A stretch of 16,723 nt of DNA from an uncultured Actinomycetes bacterium (GCA_903867285.1 CAIPQX010000158.1:1-16723), one strand, 5' to 3'; positions 6,752 to 15,876 are shown, counted from the first letter of the stretch. Program-made: numbers and translations. The notes: generated from the sequence alone by a model not told the origin.

Positions 6752-7507
6752 ATGTCAGGCCATTCCAAGTGGGCAACGACAAAGCACAAGAAGGCGGTCA
6801 TTGACTCTCGCCGTGCCAAGAATTTCGCAAAATTGATTAAGGCGATTGAAATCGCGGCGCGCAACGGCGGTCCTGATATCGATGGCAATCCAACCTTATT
6901 CGACGCCATTGCCAAGGCGAAGAAGAATTCCATGCCCGCCGATAATATTGAACGCGCTGTTAAACGCGGTGGTGGTTTGGAATCTGGTGGTGCGGATTGG
7001 CAGACAATTATGTATGAGGGTTACGCCCCTGGTGGGGTTGCGCTCATGATTGAGTGCCTCACTGATAGTCGCAATCGCGCCGCCTCGGAAGTTCGAGTGG
7101 CTGTTACGCGAAATGGCGGAACGATGGCAGATCCTGGCTCAGTTTCATATATGTTCAACCGCAAGGGCGTGGTAATAGTCAACAAAGTTGCCGGTGTTAC
7201 CGAAGATCGAATTCTGGAAGTTGTTCTCGATGCTGGATGCGAAGAGGTAAATGATCTGGGTGATTCATTCGAGATCGTTTCAGAGCCCAGTGACTTGGTG
7301 GCCGTTCGTACCGCACTTCAAGTTGCGGGACTCGATTATGAGTCGGCTGATACCTCTTTTCTCCCAACTCTCTCCGTCCCACTAGACGCTGAAACCGCGA
7401 CCAAGGTCTTCAATCTCATCGATGCCATTGAAGAGTTGGACGACGTGCAGAACGTCTATGGCAACTTTGATGTGTCTGACGAGGTAATGGCAAGCCTCGG
7501 CGAATAG
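6752..7507 (+). CDS. yebC: YebC/TACO1-family protein (translation factor or regulator)
   Basis: A full-length 251-residue member of the YebC/PmpR/TACO1 family. It opens with the invariant MSGHSKWATTKHKKA and carries GNPTLFDAIAKAKKNSMP (45-62), NIERAVKRG (65-73), TIMYEGYAPGGVALMIECLTD (85-105), NRAASEVR and GGTMADPGSVSYMFNRKGVV (126-145). Family members have been described both as transcriptional regulators and as ribosome-associated factors that help translate difficult sequences such as polyproline stretches; which applies here cannot be told from sequence. It sits 46 nt after pdxT and 10 nt before ruvC, the common actinobacterial order. Only a weak AAGG (6736-6739, 12 nt before the ATG) is seen as ribosome binding site. 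Confidence 0.97.
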   Translation: MSGHSKWATTKHKKAVIDSRRAKNFAKLIKAIEIAARNGGPDIDGNPTLFDAIAKAKKNSMPADNIERAVKRGGGLESGGADWQTIMYEGYAPGGVALMIECLTDSRNRAASEVRVAVTRNGGTMADPGSVSYMFNRKGVVIVNKVAGVTEDRILEVVLDAGCEEVNDLGDSFEIVSEPSDLVAVRTALQVAGLDYESADTSFLPTLSVPLDAETATKVFNLIDAIEELDDVQNVYGNFDVSDEVMASLGE

Positions 7508-7517
7508 GCTTACCCGC

Positions 7518-8069
7518 ATGAGAGTGCTGGGGATCGATCCGGGTTTAACCCGTTGTGGCCTTGGCGTTGTCGAAAGCAAGGGCTCCCAAATTCTCACCAT
7601 GGTTGATGTGGGAGTAATTCGCACGACCGTTGGCGCACCTCTGGAGATGAGACTCCTGGAACTCGATGAGCAGATATCGGAGTGGATAATTCGCGCTAAC
7701 CCTGATGTGATCGCAGTCGAACGGGTCTTCTCGCAACTCAACGTTCGCACTGCTATGGCAACCGGCCAAGCTGCTGGAGTAGCACTTCTCCTCGCCGCGA
7801 AGGCTGGCATACCCGTAACGATGCATACTCCTTCAGAAGTTAAGGCCGCGGTCACGGGATCGGGTCGTGCAGATAAGAAGCAAGTGGCGATGATGGTTCA
7901 AAAGTTGCTCCGTCTTGATGCGATCCCTAAACCGGTCGATAGCACCGATGCCCTCGCTCTGGCGATCTGTCATCACTGGCGCGGTATCGGCGACACCAGA
8001 ATGCAGTCCGCGCTGGCCGCTGAGCAAGAGCGTTTGCGCACACGCGCCACCAAGGCGACAACGCCATGA
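7518..8069 (+). CDS. ruvC: Holliday junction resolvase RuvC
   Basis: A 183-residue endonuclease that cuts Holliday junctions symmetrically as a dimer, together with RuvAB. The RNase H-like active site is complete: D7 in LGIDPGLTRCG, E68 in AVERVF, and D141 and D144 in PVDSTDALALAICHHW. The segment NVRTAMATGQAAGVALLLAA (75-94) is typical. It starts at ATG 7518, 10 nt after the yebC stop, without a clear Shine-Dalgarno. Its stop overlaps the ruvA start as ATGA, so the three ruv genes are probably translated in a coupled way. The C-terminus has a basic tail after residue 165. Confidence 0.97.
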   Translation: MRVLGIDPGLTRCGLGVVESKGSQILTMVDVGVIRTTVGAPLEMRLLELDEQISEWIIRANPDVIAVERVFSQLNVRTAMATGQAAGVALLLAAKAGIPVTMHTPSEVKAAVTGSGRADKKQVAMMVQKLLRLDAIPKPVDSTDALALAICHHWRGIGDTRMQSALAAEQERLRTRATKATTP

Positions 8070-8656
8070 TCGCCTCCATAACCGGAACTATTAAATCGGT
8101 GCGATTGGGAAACGTCATTGTAGAAGTTGGCGGCGTTGGATTGTTGGTGAACGTTTCGCCGCGTCTAGCTGCGGCATTTACCGTCGGGACGACAGCATCC
8201 TTGCAGACCGTTCTGGTCGTTCGCGAAGATGCCCTCACTCTTTATGGGTTTGAAAACCATGCATCTCGTGAAATATTTGAACTGCTGCAAACTGTGACCG
8301 GTATTGGACCTAAGGTCGCTCAGTCCGCGTTGAATATTTACGAAGTGGCGGAAATTGTTAGCGCTATCAAGAACGAGCAATCTGAAGTTCTCGAACGCAT
8401 TCCTGGTTTGGGCAAAAAGGGAGCACAACGCGTCGTTCTTGAACTGCGCGACAAGGTAGATAACTTTGAATCCAGCGAGCTGACCGAGCAAGGGAGTTGG
8501 CGAGATCAGATCACGAGTGCGCTTCTTGGGCTGGGCTTTACCGCGCGCGAGACGCAAGATCGCATTGATCAACTCTCCGCGCAATTCAAAGATGTAGCGG
8601 GGGAGCCCATCGGAGAATTGTTACGTGCTGCTCTCGCTGGCGGAGTCCAGCGATGA
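8066..8656 (+). CDS. ruvA: Holliday junction branch migration protein RuvA
   Basis: A 196-residue protein whose tetramers hold the Holliday junction and load RuvB. The N-terminal OB fold begins MIASITGTIKSV and contains VGGVGLLVNV. Two helix-hairpin-helix motifs follow: LLQTVTGIGPKVAQSAL (73-89) and LERIPGLGKKGAQRVVLEL (109-127). The C-terminal domain III (about 146-195), which binds and regulates RuvB, is present. Start and stop overlap ruvC and ruvB by ATGA. The acidic pin region of domain I is not clearly recognisable by eye. Length is usual for the family. Confidence 0.96.
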   Translation: MIASITGTIKSVRLGNVIVEVGGVGLLVNVSPRLAAAFTVGTTASLQTVLVVREDALTLYGFENHASREIFELLQTVTGIGPKVAQSALNIYEVAEIVSAIKNEQSEVLERIPGLGKKGAQRVVLELRDKVDNFESSELTEQGSWRDQITSALLGLGFTARETQDRIDQLSAQFKDVAGEPIGELLRAALAGGVQR

Positions 8657-9690
8657 GTGAATCATTGGTAAGTGACTATTCGGATGATGCAGAGCGCGTT
8701 CAAGAGTTAGCACTTCGCCCAAAGAATTTAACTGAGTTTGTGGGACAGCAAAGGGTGGCGGCCCAGATTAATCTCTTGCTCACCGCAGCGCGTTCGCGCA
8801 AATCACCCGCAGACCACATCTTGCTCTCTGGCCCACCGGGCCTCGGTAAGACAACCCTTGCGATGATCATCGCCACTGAGATGAACGCCCCGATCCGAAT
8901 TACCAGTGGTCCCGCGATTCAGCACGCCGGAGATTTAGCCTCAATTCTCTCTTCGCTGGTTGAGGGAGAGATCCTCTTTCTCGATGAGATTCACAGGATG
9001 TCCCGTCCTGCCGAAGAATTGCTCTATATGGCGATGGAGGATTTTCGGGTTGATGTAGTTGTTGGCAAAGGCGCGGGAGCAACAGCCATTCCTCTCACCT
9101 TGCCCCACTTCACTCTTATTGGAGCTACGACCCGCGCCGGATTGCTGCCCAGCCCTTTGCGAGATCGCTTTGGCTTTACCGCACAGTTGGATTTCTACGA
9201 AGAGAGCGAGCTTTCTACGATCGTCCGACGGAGCGCAACGCTTTTACAAGTTCCGATTTCAGAGGATGCCATCAACGAGATCGGCTCCCGCTCTCGCGGA
9301 ACCCCCCGCGTCGCCAACCGTCTTCTACGTCGCGTCCGCGATTTCGCAGAGGTCCATGGGAATGGCGAAATTGATCTGACTGCAGCGCAATCTGCCCTGG
9401 AGATGTATGAAGTAGATCTGATCGGACTGGATCGACTGGATCGAAGTTTGCTGGAAATTCTCATCAAGAAGTTCAATGGCGGGCCTGTTGGTCTGACCAC
9501 CTTGGCGATGTCGATGGGTGAAGAGGCCGAGACCTTAGAGAGCCTGGCGGAGCCTTTCTTGCTTCGTAAAGGACTCTTGGCCAGAACTCCGCGTGGCAGG
9601 ATGGCAACTTCTGCAGGCTGGGCTCATATCGGCCTGACGCCGCCGCAGGCAGAACTCGGCATTTTCGACATGCCACCTCTTGATGCCTAG
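8653..9690 (+). CDS. ruvB: Holliday junction branch migration ATPase RuvB
   Basis: A 345-residue AAA+ motor that drives branch migration as hexameric rings on either side of RuvA. Walker A is GPPGLGKTT (60-68) and Walker B is LFLDEIHR (108-115). GATTRAGLLPSPLRDRFG (157-174) holds sensor 1 and the arginine finger (R170). SRGTPRVANRLLRRVRDFAE is the sensor 2 region. The winged-helix domain includes GLDRLDRSLLEILIKKFNGG and LLRKGLLARTPRGRMAT. The leading residues LALRPKNLTEFVGQ (19-32) are the standard start of the AAA+ core. It overlaps ruvA by ATGA, and secD follows at once. Confidence 0.98.
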   Translation: MSESLVSDYSDDAERVQELALRPKNLTEFVGQQRVAAQINLLLTAARSRKSPADHILLSGPPGLGKTTLAMIIATEMNAPIRITSGPAIQHAGDLASILSSLVEGEILFLDEIHRMSRPAEELLYMAMEDFRVDVVVGKGAGATAIPLTLPHFTLIGATTRAGLLPSPLRDRFGFTAQLDFYEESELSTIVRRSATLLQVPISEDAINEIGSRSRGTPRVANRLLRRVRDFAEVHGNGEIDLTAAQSALEMYEVDLIGLDRLDRSLLEILIKKFNGGPVGLTTLAMSMGEEAETLESLAEPFLLRKGLLARTPRGRMATSAGWAHIGLTPPQAELGIFDMPPLDA

Positions 9691-9701
9691 ACTTGCGTCT
9701 T

Positions 9702-11297
9702 ATGTCTGCCAACATTTCCAAATCGATTAAGTCCCAGGCCAAGCCCGGACGAACCCTCGCCATCTTGGCCATCATCTTGGTCGCCTTCACCGCTCTGGCA
9801 TTTATCCAGAACGACAAGGTAAAACTTGGGCTCGACCTTCGTGGAGGAACAAGTGTTACCTTGCAACCTCGAGTTGTTAAAGGTGGAACTGTCTCATCGG
9901 CGGCGATTGCGCAAGCTGTTGCGATCATCCGTCAACGCGTCAACTCGCTTGGCGTTGCCGAGAGCCAAGTTGCTTCCCAGGGAACCGGAAACAATCAACA
10001 GATTGTTATCTCTGTTCCTGGAGATACGGGAACTCGGATTGTTGATCTAGTCGGTCAAACTGCGGAACTGCGCTTCCGCCAGGTATTCGCGGTAGGCGCG
10101 GGAAGCGCAAAGACAACCGCTACATCATCTACTTCAACCACAACCGTTACCGTTCCAAAGCCTGGAGCCAAGGCGACCCCGACTCCCAAAGCCTCGACCC
10201 CAGCCGTTCTCACTCCAACATTTCCTACCGGAGTGACCGCAGCGCTCAACACGGAATTCGGAGCTCTCGACTGCACCAAGGCCGCAAATCGTCAGGGCGG
10301 AAATATTGACGTTCCATCTGCTCCTCTCGTTGCATGTAATCGCGATGGAAGCGGCAAATACATTCTCGGGCCGGCGGAAGTAGTTGGAACCGATGTCGCC
10401 TCTGCAAGCGCCAACCTTGATCAAACAAATGGAAACGGTTGGATGGTTCTTTTGAACTTCACCGGATCTGGAACAACCAAGTTCGGTGCAATCACCACAC
10501 GTGTTACAAAGTTACCTTCTCCACAGAATCAGGTTGCAGTTGTTCTTGATGGTTTGGTCTATACCTCCCCTCAGATCAACCAGGCGATCACTGGTGGAAA
10601 TGCTCAGATCACCGGAAACTTCACTCAAGTGCAGGCTTCTGATCTCGCCAATGTGCTCAAGTACGGCGCTCTTCCGCTCGCCTTTGATCGCGGCAACGTG
10701 CAACAAGTCTCTCCAACACTTGGATCTGATCAACTCCGTGCGGGATTACTTGCAGGGCTCTTGGGTCTGATACTCGTTATTCTTTACTCGGTTTTCTACT
10801 ATCGTGGCTTGGGAGTTGTGAGCGTTGGCTCGCTCTCCGTAGCAGGCGGAATCACCTATCTCCTCTTCATTCTCCTTGGAAAGTGGATTGGTTTCTCCCT
10901 CTCACTAGCGGGAATCGCCGGCGCCATCGTCTCGATCGGTATCACAGCAGACTCATTCATCGTCTATTTTGAACGTTTGCGCGATGAGGTGCGAGATGGT
11001 CGTTCGCTACGGACAGCGGTGGACACTGGTTGGACGCGCGCCAAGCGCACCATCATTGTGGCTGACTCGGTATCACTTATTGCTTCAGCGCTCCTTTACT
11101 TCTTCGCCGTTGGAGATGTCCGCGGTTTCGCATTCACACTTGGACTTACGACAGTGGTTGACCTCCTCGTCGTCTTCTTCTTTACCAAGCCGTTAGTTAC
11201 GTTGCTATCACGGGTGAATTTCTATTCAAGCGGACACCGATTATCTGGATTCTCCGCAAAGAGCTTGGGTGTTGTTACAGGAAAGGACGTCGCTTAA
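9702..11297 (+). CDS. secD: Protein translocase subunit SecD
   Basis: A 531-residue membrane protein that works with SecF to use the proton gradient for the late, extracytoplasmic steps of Sec export. TM1 is at about 18-36, followed by the conserved LGLDLRGGTSVTL (42-54). The large external P1 domain contains a low-complexity Thr/Ala/Pro/Lys segment (about 131-178) and two cysteines (C191, C212) that could pair outside the membrane. LDGLVYTSPQI (282-292) and LKYGALPLAF (319-328) precede five C-terminal membrane helices, with the SecD/SecF signature GITADSFIVYFERLRDEVR (413-431). I prefer ATG 9702; an upstream in-frame TTG at 9693 would add three residues. It is 11 nt from ruvB, without the yajC gene usual in this position. 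Confidence 0.95.
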   Translation: MSANISKSIKSQAKPGRTLAILAIILVAFTALAFIQNDKVKLGLDLRGGTSVTLQPRVVKGGTVSSAAIAQAVAIIRQRVNSLGVAESQVASQGTGNNQQIVISVPGDTGTRIVDLVGQTAELRFRQVFAVGAGSAKTTATSSTSTTTVTVPKPGAKATPTPKASTPAVLTPTFPTGVTAALNTEFGALDCTKAANRQGGNIDVPSAPLVACNRDGSGKYILGPAEVVGTDVASASANLDQTNGNGWMVLLNFTGSGTTKFGAITTRVTKLPSPQNQVAVVLDGLVYTSPQINQAITGGNAQITGNFTQVQASDLANVLKYGALPLAFDRGNVQQVSPTLGSDQLRAGLLAGLLGLILVILYSVFYYRGLGVVSVGSLSVAGGITYLLFILLGKWIGFSLSLAGIAGAIVSIGITADSFIVYFERLRDEVRDGRSLRTAVDTGWTRAKRTIIVADSVSLIASALLYFFAVGDVRGFAFTLGLTTVVDLLVVFFFTKPLVTLLSRVNFYSSGHRLSGFSAKSLGVVTGKDVA

Positions 11298-12389
11298 ATG
11301 TCACGTTTATCTGGAATGGGTGGTCGCCTCTATCGCGGCGAGAAGTCCTTCAACATCATCGGAAACCGTCGCCGCTTTTATGCGTTATCGGGGATAGTCA
11401 TACTTATTGCCGCGATCGCACTGAGCGTCCAAGGACTAAAACTTGGCATTGAATTCAAGGGTGGTTCGCAATTTACGGTCAGTACCCCGAACGCTTCTAT
11501 TGTGATGGGTCAGAAATCTGTCACAGACAGCGGAGTGACCTCTGAGACGATTGTCCAAAAGATTGGCAGCAATAAGATCCAGATCACCACGAAGTCATTG
11601 ACCAATGCGCAGAACGATGCCGTCGAAAATGCAATCGTCAAGGAATTTAGCGTCAAGATCGGCGATATCAATGTCATGAGCATTGGGCCATCCTGGGGTA
11701 AGGACATCACGCACAAGGCGATTCAGGCTTTGATCGGATTCTTGCTCGTCATCCTGCTCTATCTCGGATTAGCTTTTGAACCAAAGATGGCGCAAGCAGC
11801 GATCATCGCAGTTTTGCATGACGTGTTTATCACTGTCGGCATCTATGCACTTGTTGGTTTCGACGTTACTCCCGCGACTGTCATCGGTTTCTTGACTATC
11901 CTGGGTTACTCGCTCTATGACACCGTCGTCGTCTTCGACAAGGTGCGTGAGAACACCCGCTCAATCACAAGTACCGGAAAGTACACCTACTCACAAGCCG
12001 CCAACCTTGCGGTTAACCAGACTCTGGTGCGGTCATTCAATACCTCGTTGATCGCGCTACTTCCAGTGGCCTCGATCCTTTTTGTTGGTGCAGGAATACT
12101 CGGTGCAGGAACCTTGAAGGACCTCTCGCTCGCGCTCTTTATTGGTTTGGCCACAGGTACATATTCATCGATCTTTATCGCGACTCCAATCTTGGCAACC
12201 CTACGTGAGCGCGAGCCATCCATGAAGGCGCTAGCGAAGCGAGTCGCCCAACGGGGGCCGCAATCACCCGGTGAAGTTGTGGTCATCTCTGGGGTTGCAG
12301 ATACAGCGAATATTGTTACCTCTACGCATTCGAAAGAGAACCGCGAACGCGGCCCTCGCAACCAACCAAGGCGTCGAAGCCGTCGATAA
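11298..12389 (+). CDS. secF: Protein translocase subunit SecF
   Basis: A 363-residue partner of SecD. TM1 is at about 28-46, and LGIEFKGGSQF (49-59) is the SecF version of the DxxGG motif. A short external domain follows, then five helices with the signature FLTILGYSLYDTVVVFDKVR (198-217). The C-terminal cytoplasmic tail is long and strongly basic (RNQPRRRSRR at the end), which may help it bind ribosomes, lipids or nucleic acid; that is inference. The ATG starts directly after the secD stop with no gap, and AAAGGA about 10 nt upstream is a plausible ribosome binding site. After it, 25 nt lead to rel. Confidence 0.96.
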   Translation: MSRLSGMGGRLYRGEKSFNIIGNRRRFYALSGIVILIAAIALSVQGLKLGIEFKGGSQFTVSTPNASIVMGQKSVTDSGVTSETIVQKIGSNKIQITTKSLTNAQNDAVENAIVKEFSVKIGDINVMSIGPSWGKDITHKAIQALIGFLLVILLYLGLAFEPKMAQAAIIAVLHDVFITVGIYALVGFDVTPATVIGFLTILGYSLYDTVVVFDKVRENTRSITSTGKYTYSQAANLAVNQTLVRSFNTSLIALLPVASILFVGAGILGAGTLKDLSLALFIGLATGTYSSIFIATPILATLREREPSMKALAKRVAQRGPQSPGEVVVISGVADTANIVTSTHSKENRERGPRNQPRRRSRR

Positions 12390-12397
12390 ATTGTATT

Positions 12398-12405
12398 GAG
12401 GGGAG
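12398..12405 (+). promoter_or_regulatory. Ribosome binding site of rel
   Basis: GAGGGGAG lies 9 nt before the ATG at 12415. It is a strong Shine-Dalgarno in a window where many genes have none, and it confirms the rel start. Confidence 0.75.
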
Positions 12406-12414
12406 TGACAAGCG

Positions 12415-14580
12415 ATGAACACGCTTCTAGCTCCTCTTGCCCGAACCCTAACAACCAATCTGCCGGAATTTAAAAGCGCCGATTTAGAGCGCGCCTTTGA
12501 AATCGCAAGTACCGCACATGCGGGCCAAGTTCGTAAATCCGGAGAGCCTTATATAACGCACCCTGTTGCCGTGGCGGAAATTCTTGCGGAGCTGGGAATG
12601 GATCAGGCCACGATAACGGCCGCCTTGCTTCATGACACCGTAGAAGACACTCCGTATTCACTCGACACCCTCAGAAGCGATTTTGGGGAAGAAGTGGCCC
12701 AACTCGTTGATGGCGTCACCAAGTTAGACAAACTTACATACGGCCCCACTGCGGAGGCAGAAACTCTGCGCAAGATGGTTGTAGCGATGTCGAAAGATAT
12801 TCGCGTACTCGTGATCAAATTGGCCGACCGACTTCACAATGCCCGTACCTGGCAATTCGTCTCCTCGGAAAGTGCCACGCGTAAGGCGCGCGAGACCCTA
12901 GATATCTACGCGCCTTTAGCGCACCGGCTCGGAATGAATGCTATTAAATGGGAGCTTGAAGATCTCTCCTTTAAGGTCTTGGAACCTAAGAAGTATGAAG
13001 AGATTGAAAGGCTGGTCACCGAGAGACAACCGCTCCGTGAGAAATTCACTACCGAAGTTACGGATCAGATTGAGAACGATTTAGCCTCCGAAGGGATCAA
13101 GGCAACAATTAAGGGTCGTCAGAAACATTTGTATAGCGTCTTTCAAAAGATGATTGTGCGCGGCCGTGAATTCGGAGAGATCTACGATCTGGTAGGTGTC
13201 CGAGTGATCGTGGATGACGTGAGAGATTGTTATGCAGTGCTAGGCGCCATTCATGCGCGTTGGAGTCCGATTCCTGGTCGATTTAAAGATTACATCGCAA
13301 TGCCTAAATTCAATTTGTATCAATCGCTCCACACAACAGTTATCGGACCCAACGGCAAAGCGGTGGAAATTCAAATCCGCACCGCTGATATGCATGCGCG
13401 TGCGGAGTTTGGTATTGCCGCGCACTGGAAATACAAGTCAAAGGGCGTAAAGAGCGCCGATAATGATCCAGGTGTTATCTGGCTCAAGCAATTGCACGAA
13501 TGGCAGCAAGAAAGTGAAGATGTAAGTGATTTTCTCGACACGCTGCGATATGACCTTCGGACCCCTGAGGTATTTGTATTTACGCCCAAGGGAAGCGTGG
13601 TTGCTCTTCCTGCTGGGTCAACACCGGTGGACTTTGCCTATGCAGTACATACCGAAGTAGGTAATCGCTGTGTAGGCGCAAAGGTCAACGGCAAACTCAT
13701 TCCGCTGGAATCCGCACTTACAAATGGCGATGTGGTCGATATCGTTACCAATAAGGGTCTCAATGCGGCCCCGAGTCGTGACTGGCTCAATTTCGTTAAG
13801 TCACCCCGTGCTCGCTCCAAAATTAAGGCGTGGTTCTCCAAGGAGCGCAAAGAAGAGGCGATTGAAGCTGGCCAGGAGTCGATCGCGCGTCAGATGCGCA
13901 AGGCCGGCATGCCGCTACAAAAGATCTTGGCGGGTCAGGCCATTCTCGAGTTGGCGCACGACTTACATTTTCCGGATATCGAAGCGCTATACGCTTCTGT
14001 TGGTAATGGTCACATCTCGGCCGCTTCGGTCATTGAAAAATTGTCACATCAACTCGGAAATGATCTTGGGGAGCCGGAAGAGAGCATTGAGCACCTCTTC
14101 CACCGCCCTGCCGCTTCAAAGCGCAACTCATCGGGGGTCGATGTTGAAGGCGCCGGTGACCTGCTTGTTAAATTGGCGCGTTGCTGCACCCCGGTTCCTG
14201 GAGATGAGATCACCGGCTTTGTAACAAAGGGGAGTGGCGTCAGCGTGCACCGCGCTGATTGCATCAATGTAAATGATCTTAAAGAACATCAAGGCGATCG
14301 AATTGTGGATGTTAAGTGGAACAACAGCGCCCGAGCGCTCTTTCTCGTTAACATACAAGTCGAGGCCTTAGATCGTTCAGGCTTGCTATCCGATATCACC
14401 AGGACGCTCTCTGATCAGCACGTGAATATATTGAACGCGGCCGTCAGCACCAGTAAAGATCGCGTTGCCTTATCGCGCTTCACCTTTGAGATGGCGGACG
14501 CGCTTCACCTAGATACCGTTCTATCTGCTGTTCGTAGCGTCGCCGGTGTCTACGATGTTTATCGCGTAACCAATAACTGA
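12415..14580 (+). CDS. rel: Bifunctional (p)ppGpp synthetase/hydrolase Rel
   Basis: A 721-residue long RelA/SpoT homologue that makes and degrades the alarmone (p)ppGpp in response to starvation. The hydrolase HD domain is intact: ITHPVAVAEIL with H49, LLHDTVEDT with H73-D74, and KLADRLHN (135-142). The synthetase domain has the G-loop area IYDLVGVRVIV (256-266) and GRFKDYIAMPKFNLYQSLHT (288-307); its RFKD (289-292) is the RXKD form found in bifunctional enzymes rather than the EXDD of synthetase-only RelA. The TGS domain is at about 385-445 (VFVFTPKGSVVALPAGSTPV), then a helical region, the zinc-finger/CC motif LARCCTPVPGD (587-597), and a C-terminal ACT/RRM domain (about 645-720). All parts are present, so it should respond to stalled ribosomes. 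In many Actinomycetota apt lies between secF and rel; it does not here. Confidence 0.97.
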   Translation: MNTLLAPLARTLTTNLPEFKSADLERAFEIASTAHAGQVRKSGEPYITHPVAVAEILAELGMDQATITAALLHDTVEDTPYSLDTLRSDFGEEVAQLVDGVTKLDKLTYGPTAEAETLRKMVVAMSKDIRVLVIKLADRLHNARTWQFVSSESATRKARETLDIYAPLAHRLGMNAIKWELEDLSFKVLEPKKYEEIERLVTERQPLREKFTTEVTDQIENDLASEGIKATIKGRQKHLYSVFQKMIVRGREFGEIYDLVGVRVIVDDVRDCYAVLGAIHARWSPIPGRFKDYIAMPKFNLYQSLHTTVIGPNGKAVEIQIRTADMHARAEFGIAAHWKYKSKGVKSADNDPGVIWLKQLHEWQQESEDVSDFLDTLRYDLRTPEVFVFTPKGSVVALPAGSTPVDFAYAVHTEVGNRCVGAKVNGKLIPLESALTNGDVVDIVTNKGLNAAPSRDWLNFVKSPRARSKIKAWFSKERKEEAIEAGQESIARQMRKAGMPLQKILAGQAILELAHDLHFPDIEALYASVGNGHISAASVIEKLSHQLGNDLGEPEESIEHLFHRPAASKRNSSGVDVEGAGDLLVKLARCCTPVPGDEITGFVTKGSGVSVHRADCINVNDLKEHQGDRIVDVKWNNSARALFLVNIQVEALDRSGLLSDITRTLSDQHVNILNAAVSTSKDRVALSRFTFEMADALHLDTVLSAVRSVAGVYDVYRVTNN

Positions 14581-14583
14581 AAA

Positions 14584-15876
14584 CTACTTCTGAAAGTCGG
14601 CTAAACCTTTTTGAGCTTCGGTGAGCCATGACCTACGAGCGGCTGCAGCCTCACGAGCAACAAGTGCCTTCGCGGTTTGGCCGGCGGCTTCTGCCTTTTC
14701 AGCCTGCTTCTCATAGTTTGCAATCGCATCAAGTAAGCCCTGGACGACGGTATTTGCATGCGCAATCGCGGTTGGATCGCTGCGACGCGAGACTTCCTCG
14801 TGCAGCGAATCGATCTCACTCTGCACCTTCTCTAAACGAGACTCTAACGCGGCACGCTTGCTCCGCTCTGTCATCCCGATGCGATCCCATTTTTCTTGCA
14901 GATCGTGGAACTTGTGACGAGCAGATTTAATATCGGACACTGGAAGAAGGGCTTCAAATTGCGTGATTAGTTCTTCACGCTTGGTGAGATTAGCCGCCAT
15001 CGTTCCTTGGCGCTTCTCTAGATCAATCTTTTTTGCGGCGAAGAATGCATCCTGAGCAGTTTTGAACTCATCCCAGAGTCTGGTGTCAACGCTCTTCTTA
15101 CCGCGACCAGCGGCCTTCCAGGCATCCATCAGCTCCTTGAAGCGGTTTGCTGTCGCCAACCAATCCTTGGAGTCGGCCAATTTCTTAGCCTCTTCAATAA
15201 TTGCAGCCTTGGATTGAGTAACAAGTGCCGTCTGACTTTCTAGTTGTGCAAAGTGGGTGCGCCGACGCTTATCAAACTTATTGCGAGCGCTAGAAAAACG
15301 CTTCCAGAGGTCAGCATCCGCTTTCTTATCGAGGCGGGGAGCGGCCTTCCACTCATCGAGAAGGATCTTTAAACGATCGCCTGTTGATTTCCAACTTTCG
15401 GAGAGCACCAATGATTCTGCTTCAACGACCAACTTCTCTTTGATCTGCGATGCTTCAACGCGCTTAGCCTCCTTCGCTGCGTTCTCGACTGCTTTACGAG
15501 CGTCGTAGGCGGCCTTATGTCCTTCAATAAGATCGGGAATCTGTTCGACAGATTTAGCGAGGGTTGCAAGATCACCGACGCCATTGAGGTTGAGGATTTG
15601 CTCCTTCAATTTTATGACAGCGGCGTGTGCATCGCTGGGAACCATGGCACCGCTCTTAATACGGGCCGCGAGAAGCGCAACCTCTGAGGCGAGTGATTCA
15701 AATTTTCTGACAAAGTATGCGAGGGCCTCTTCGGCGCTCTTGCCTGGGTATGAACCAACTGCGCGTTCACCTTCTGGAGTAGTTACGTAAACCGTTCCAT
15801 CGTCTCCGACGCGACCGAATTTAGCTGGATCGCCGATCAAAGCTGATGCTGCACTGAGATTCTCTGGGTTTGTCAT
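14584..15876 (-). CDS. DUF349 repeat protein
   Basis: A 430-residue, highly charged, almost wholly helical protein on the minus strand. Three DUF349 repeats are visible at about 145-205, 225-285 and 300-355. The first two share the pattern W-K-A-A with K-x-x-D-x-x-L-W-x-x-F-x-x-A-x-x-x-F (for example LWDEFKTAQDAFF at 267-279); the third is more divergent. The N-terminus (about 19-45: FGRVGDDGTVYVTTPEGER) is a small conserved head seen in actinobacterial DUF349 proteins. The C-terminal third is a coiled-coil-like Glu/Ala/Lys-rich helix. There is no signal peptide or membrane segment, so it is probably cytoplasmic. The molecular function is unknown to me. The ATG is preceded 6 nt upstream by a perfect AAGGAG. 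It converges on rel with a 3-bp gap; the pairing with rel is common in Actinomycetota. Confidence 0.9.
   Translation of the reverse strand: MTNPENLSAASALIGDPAKFGRVGDDGTVYVTTPEGERAVGSYPGKSAEEALAYFVRKFESLASEVALLAARIKSGAMVPSDAHAAVIKLKEQILNLNGVGDLATLAKSVEQIPDLIEGHKAAYDARKAVENAAKEAKRVEASQIKEKLVVEAESLVLSESWKSTGDRLKILLDEWKAAPRLDKKADADLWKRFSSARNKFDKRRRTHFAQLESQTALVTQSKAAIIEEAKKLADSKDWLATANRFKELMDAWKAAGRGKKSVDTRLWDEFKTAQDAFFAAKKIDLEKRQGTMAANLTKREELITQFEALLPVSDIKSARHKFHDLQEKWDRIGMTERSKRAALESRLEKVQSEIDSLHEEVSRRSDPTAIAHANTVVQGLLDAIANYEKQAEKAEAAGQTAKALVAREAAAARRSWLTEAQKGLADFQK

Noticed and set aside
9424..9444. Direct repeat of ACTGGATCG in ruvB
   Set aside because: It encodes the conserved GLDRLDRS segment of RuvB and is explained by protein conservation, not by a repeat element.
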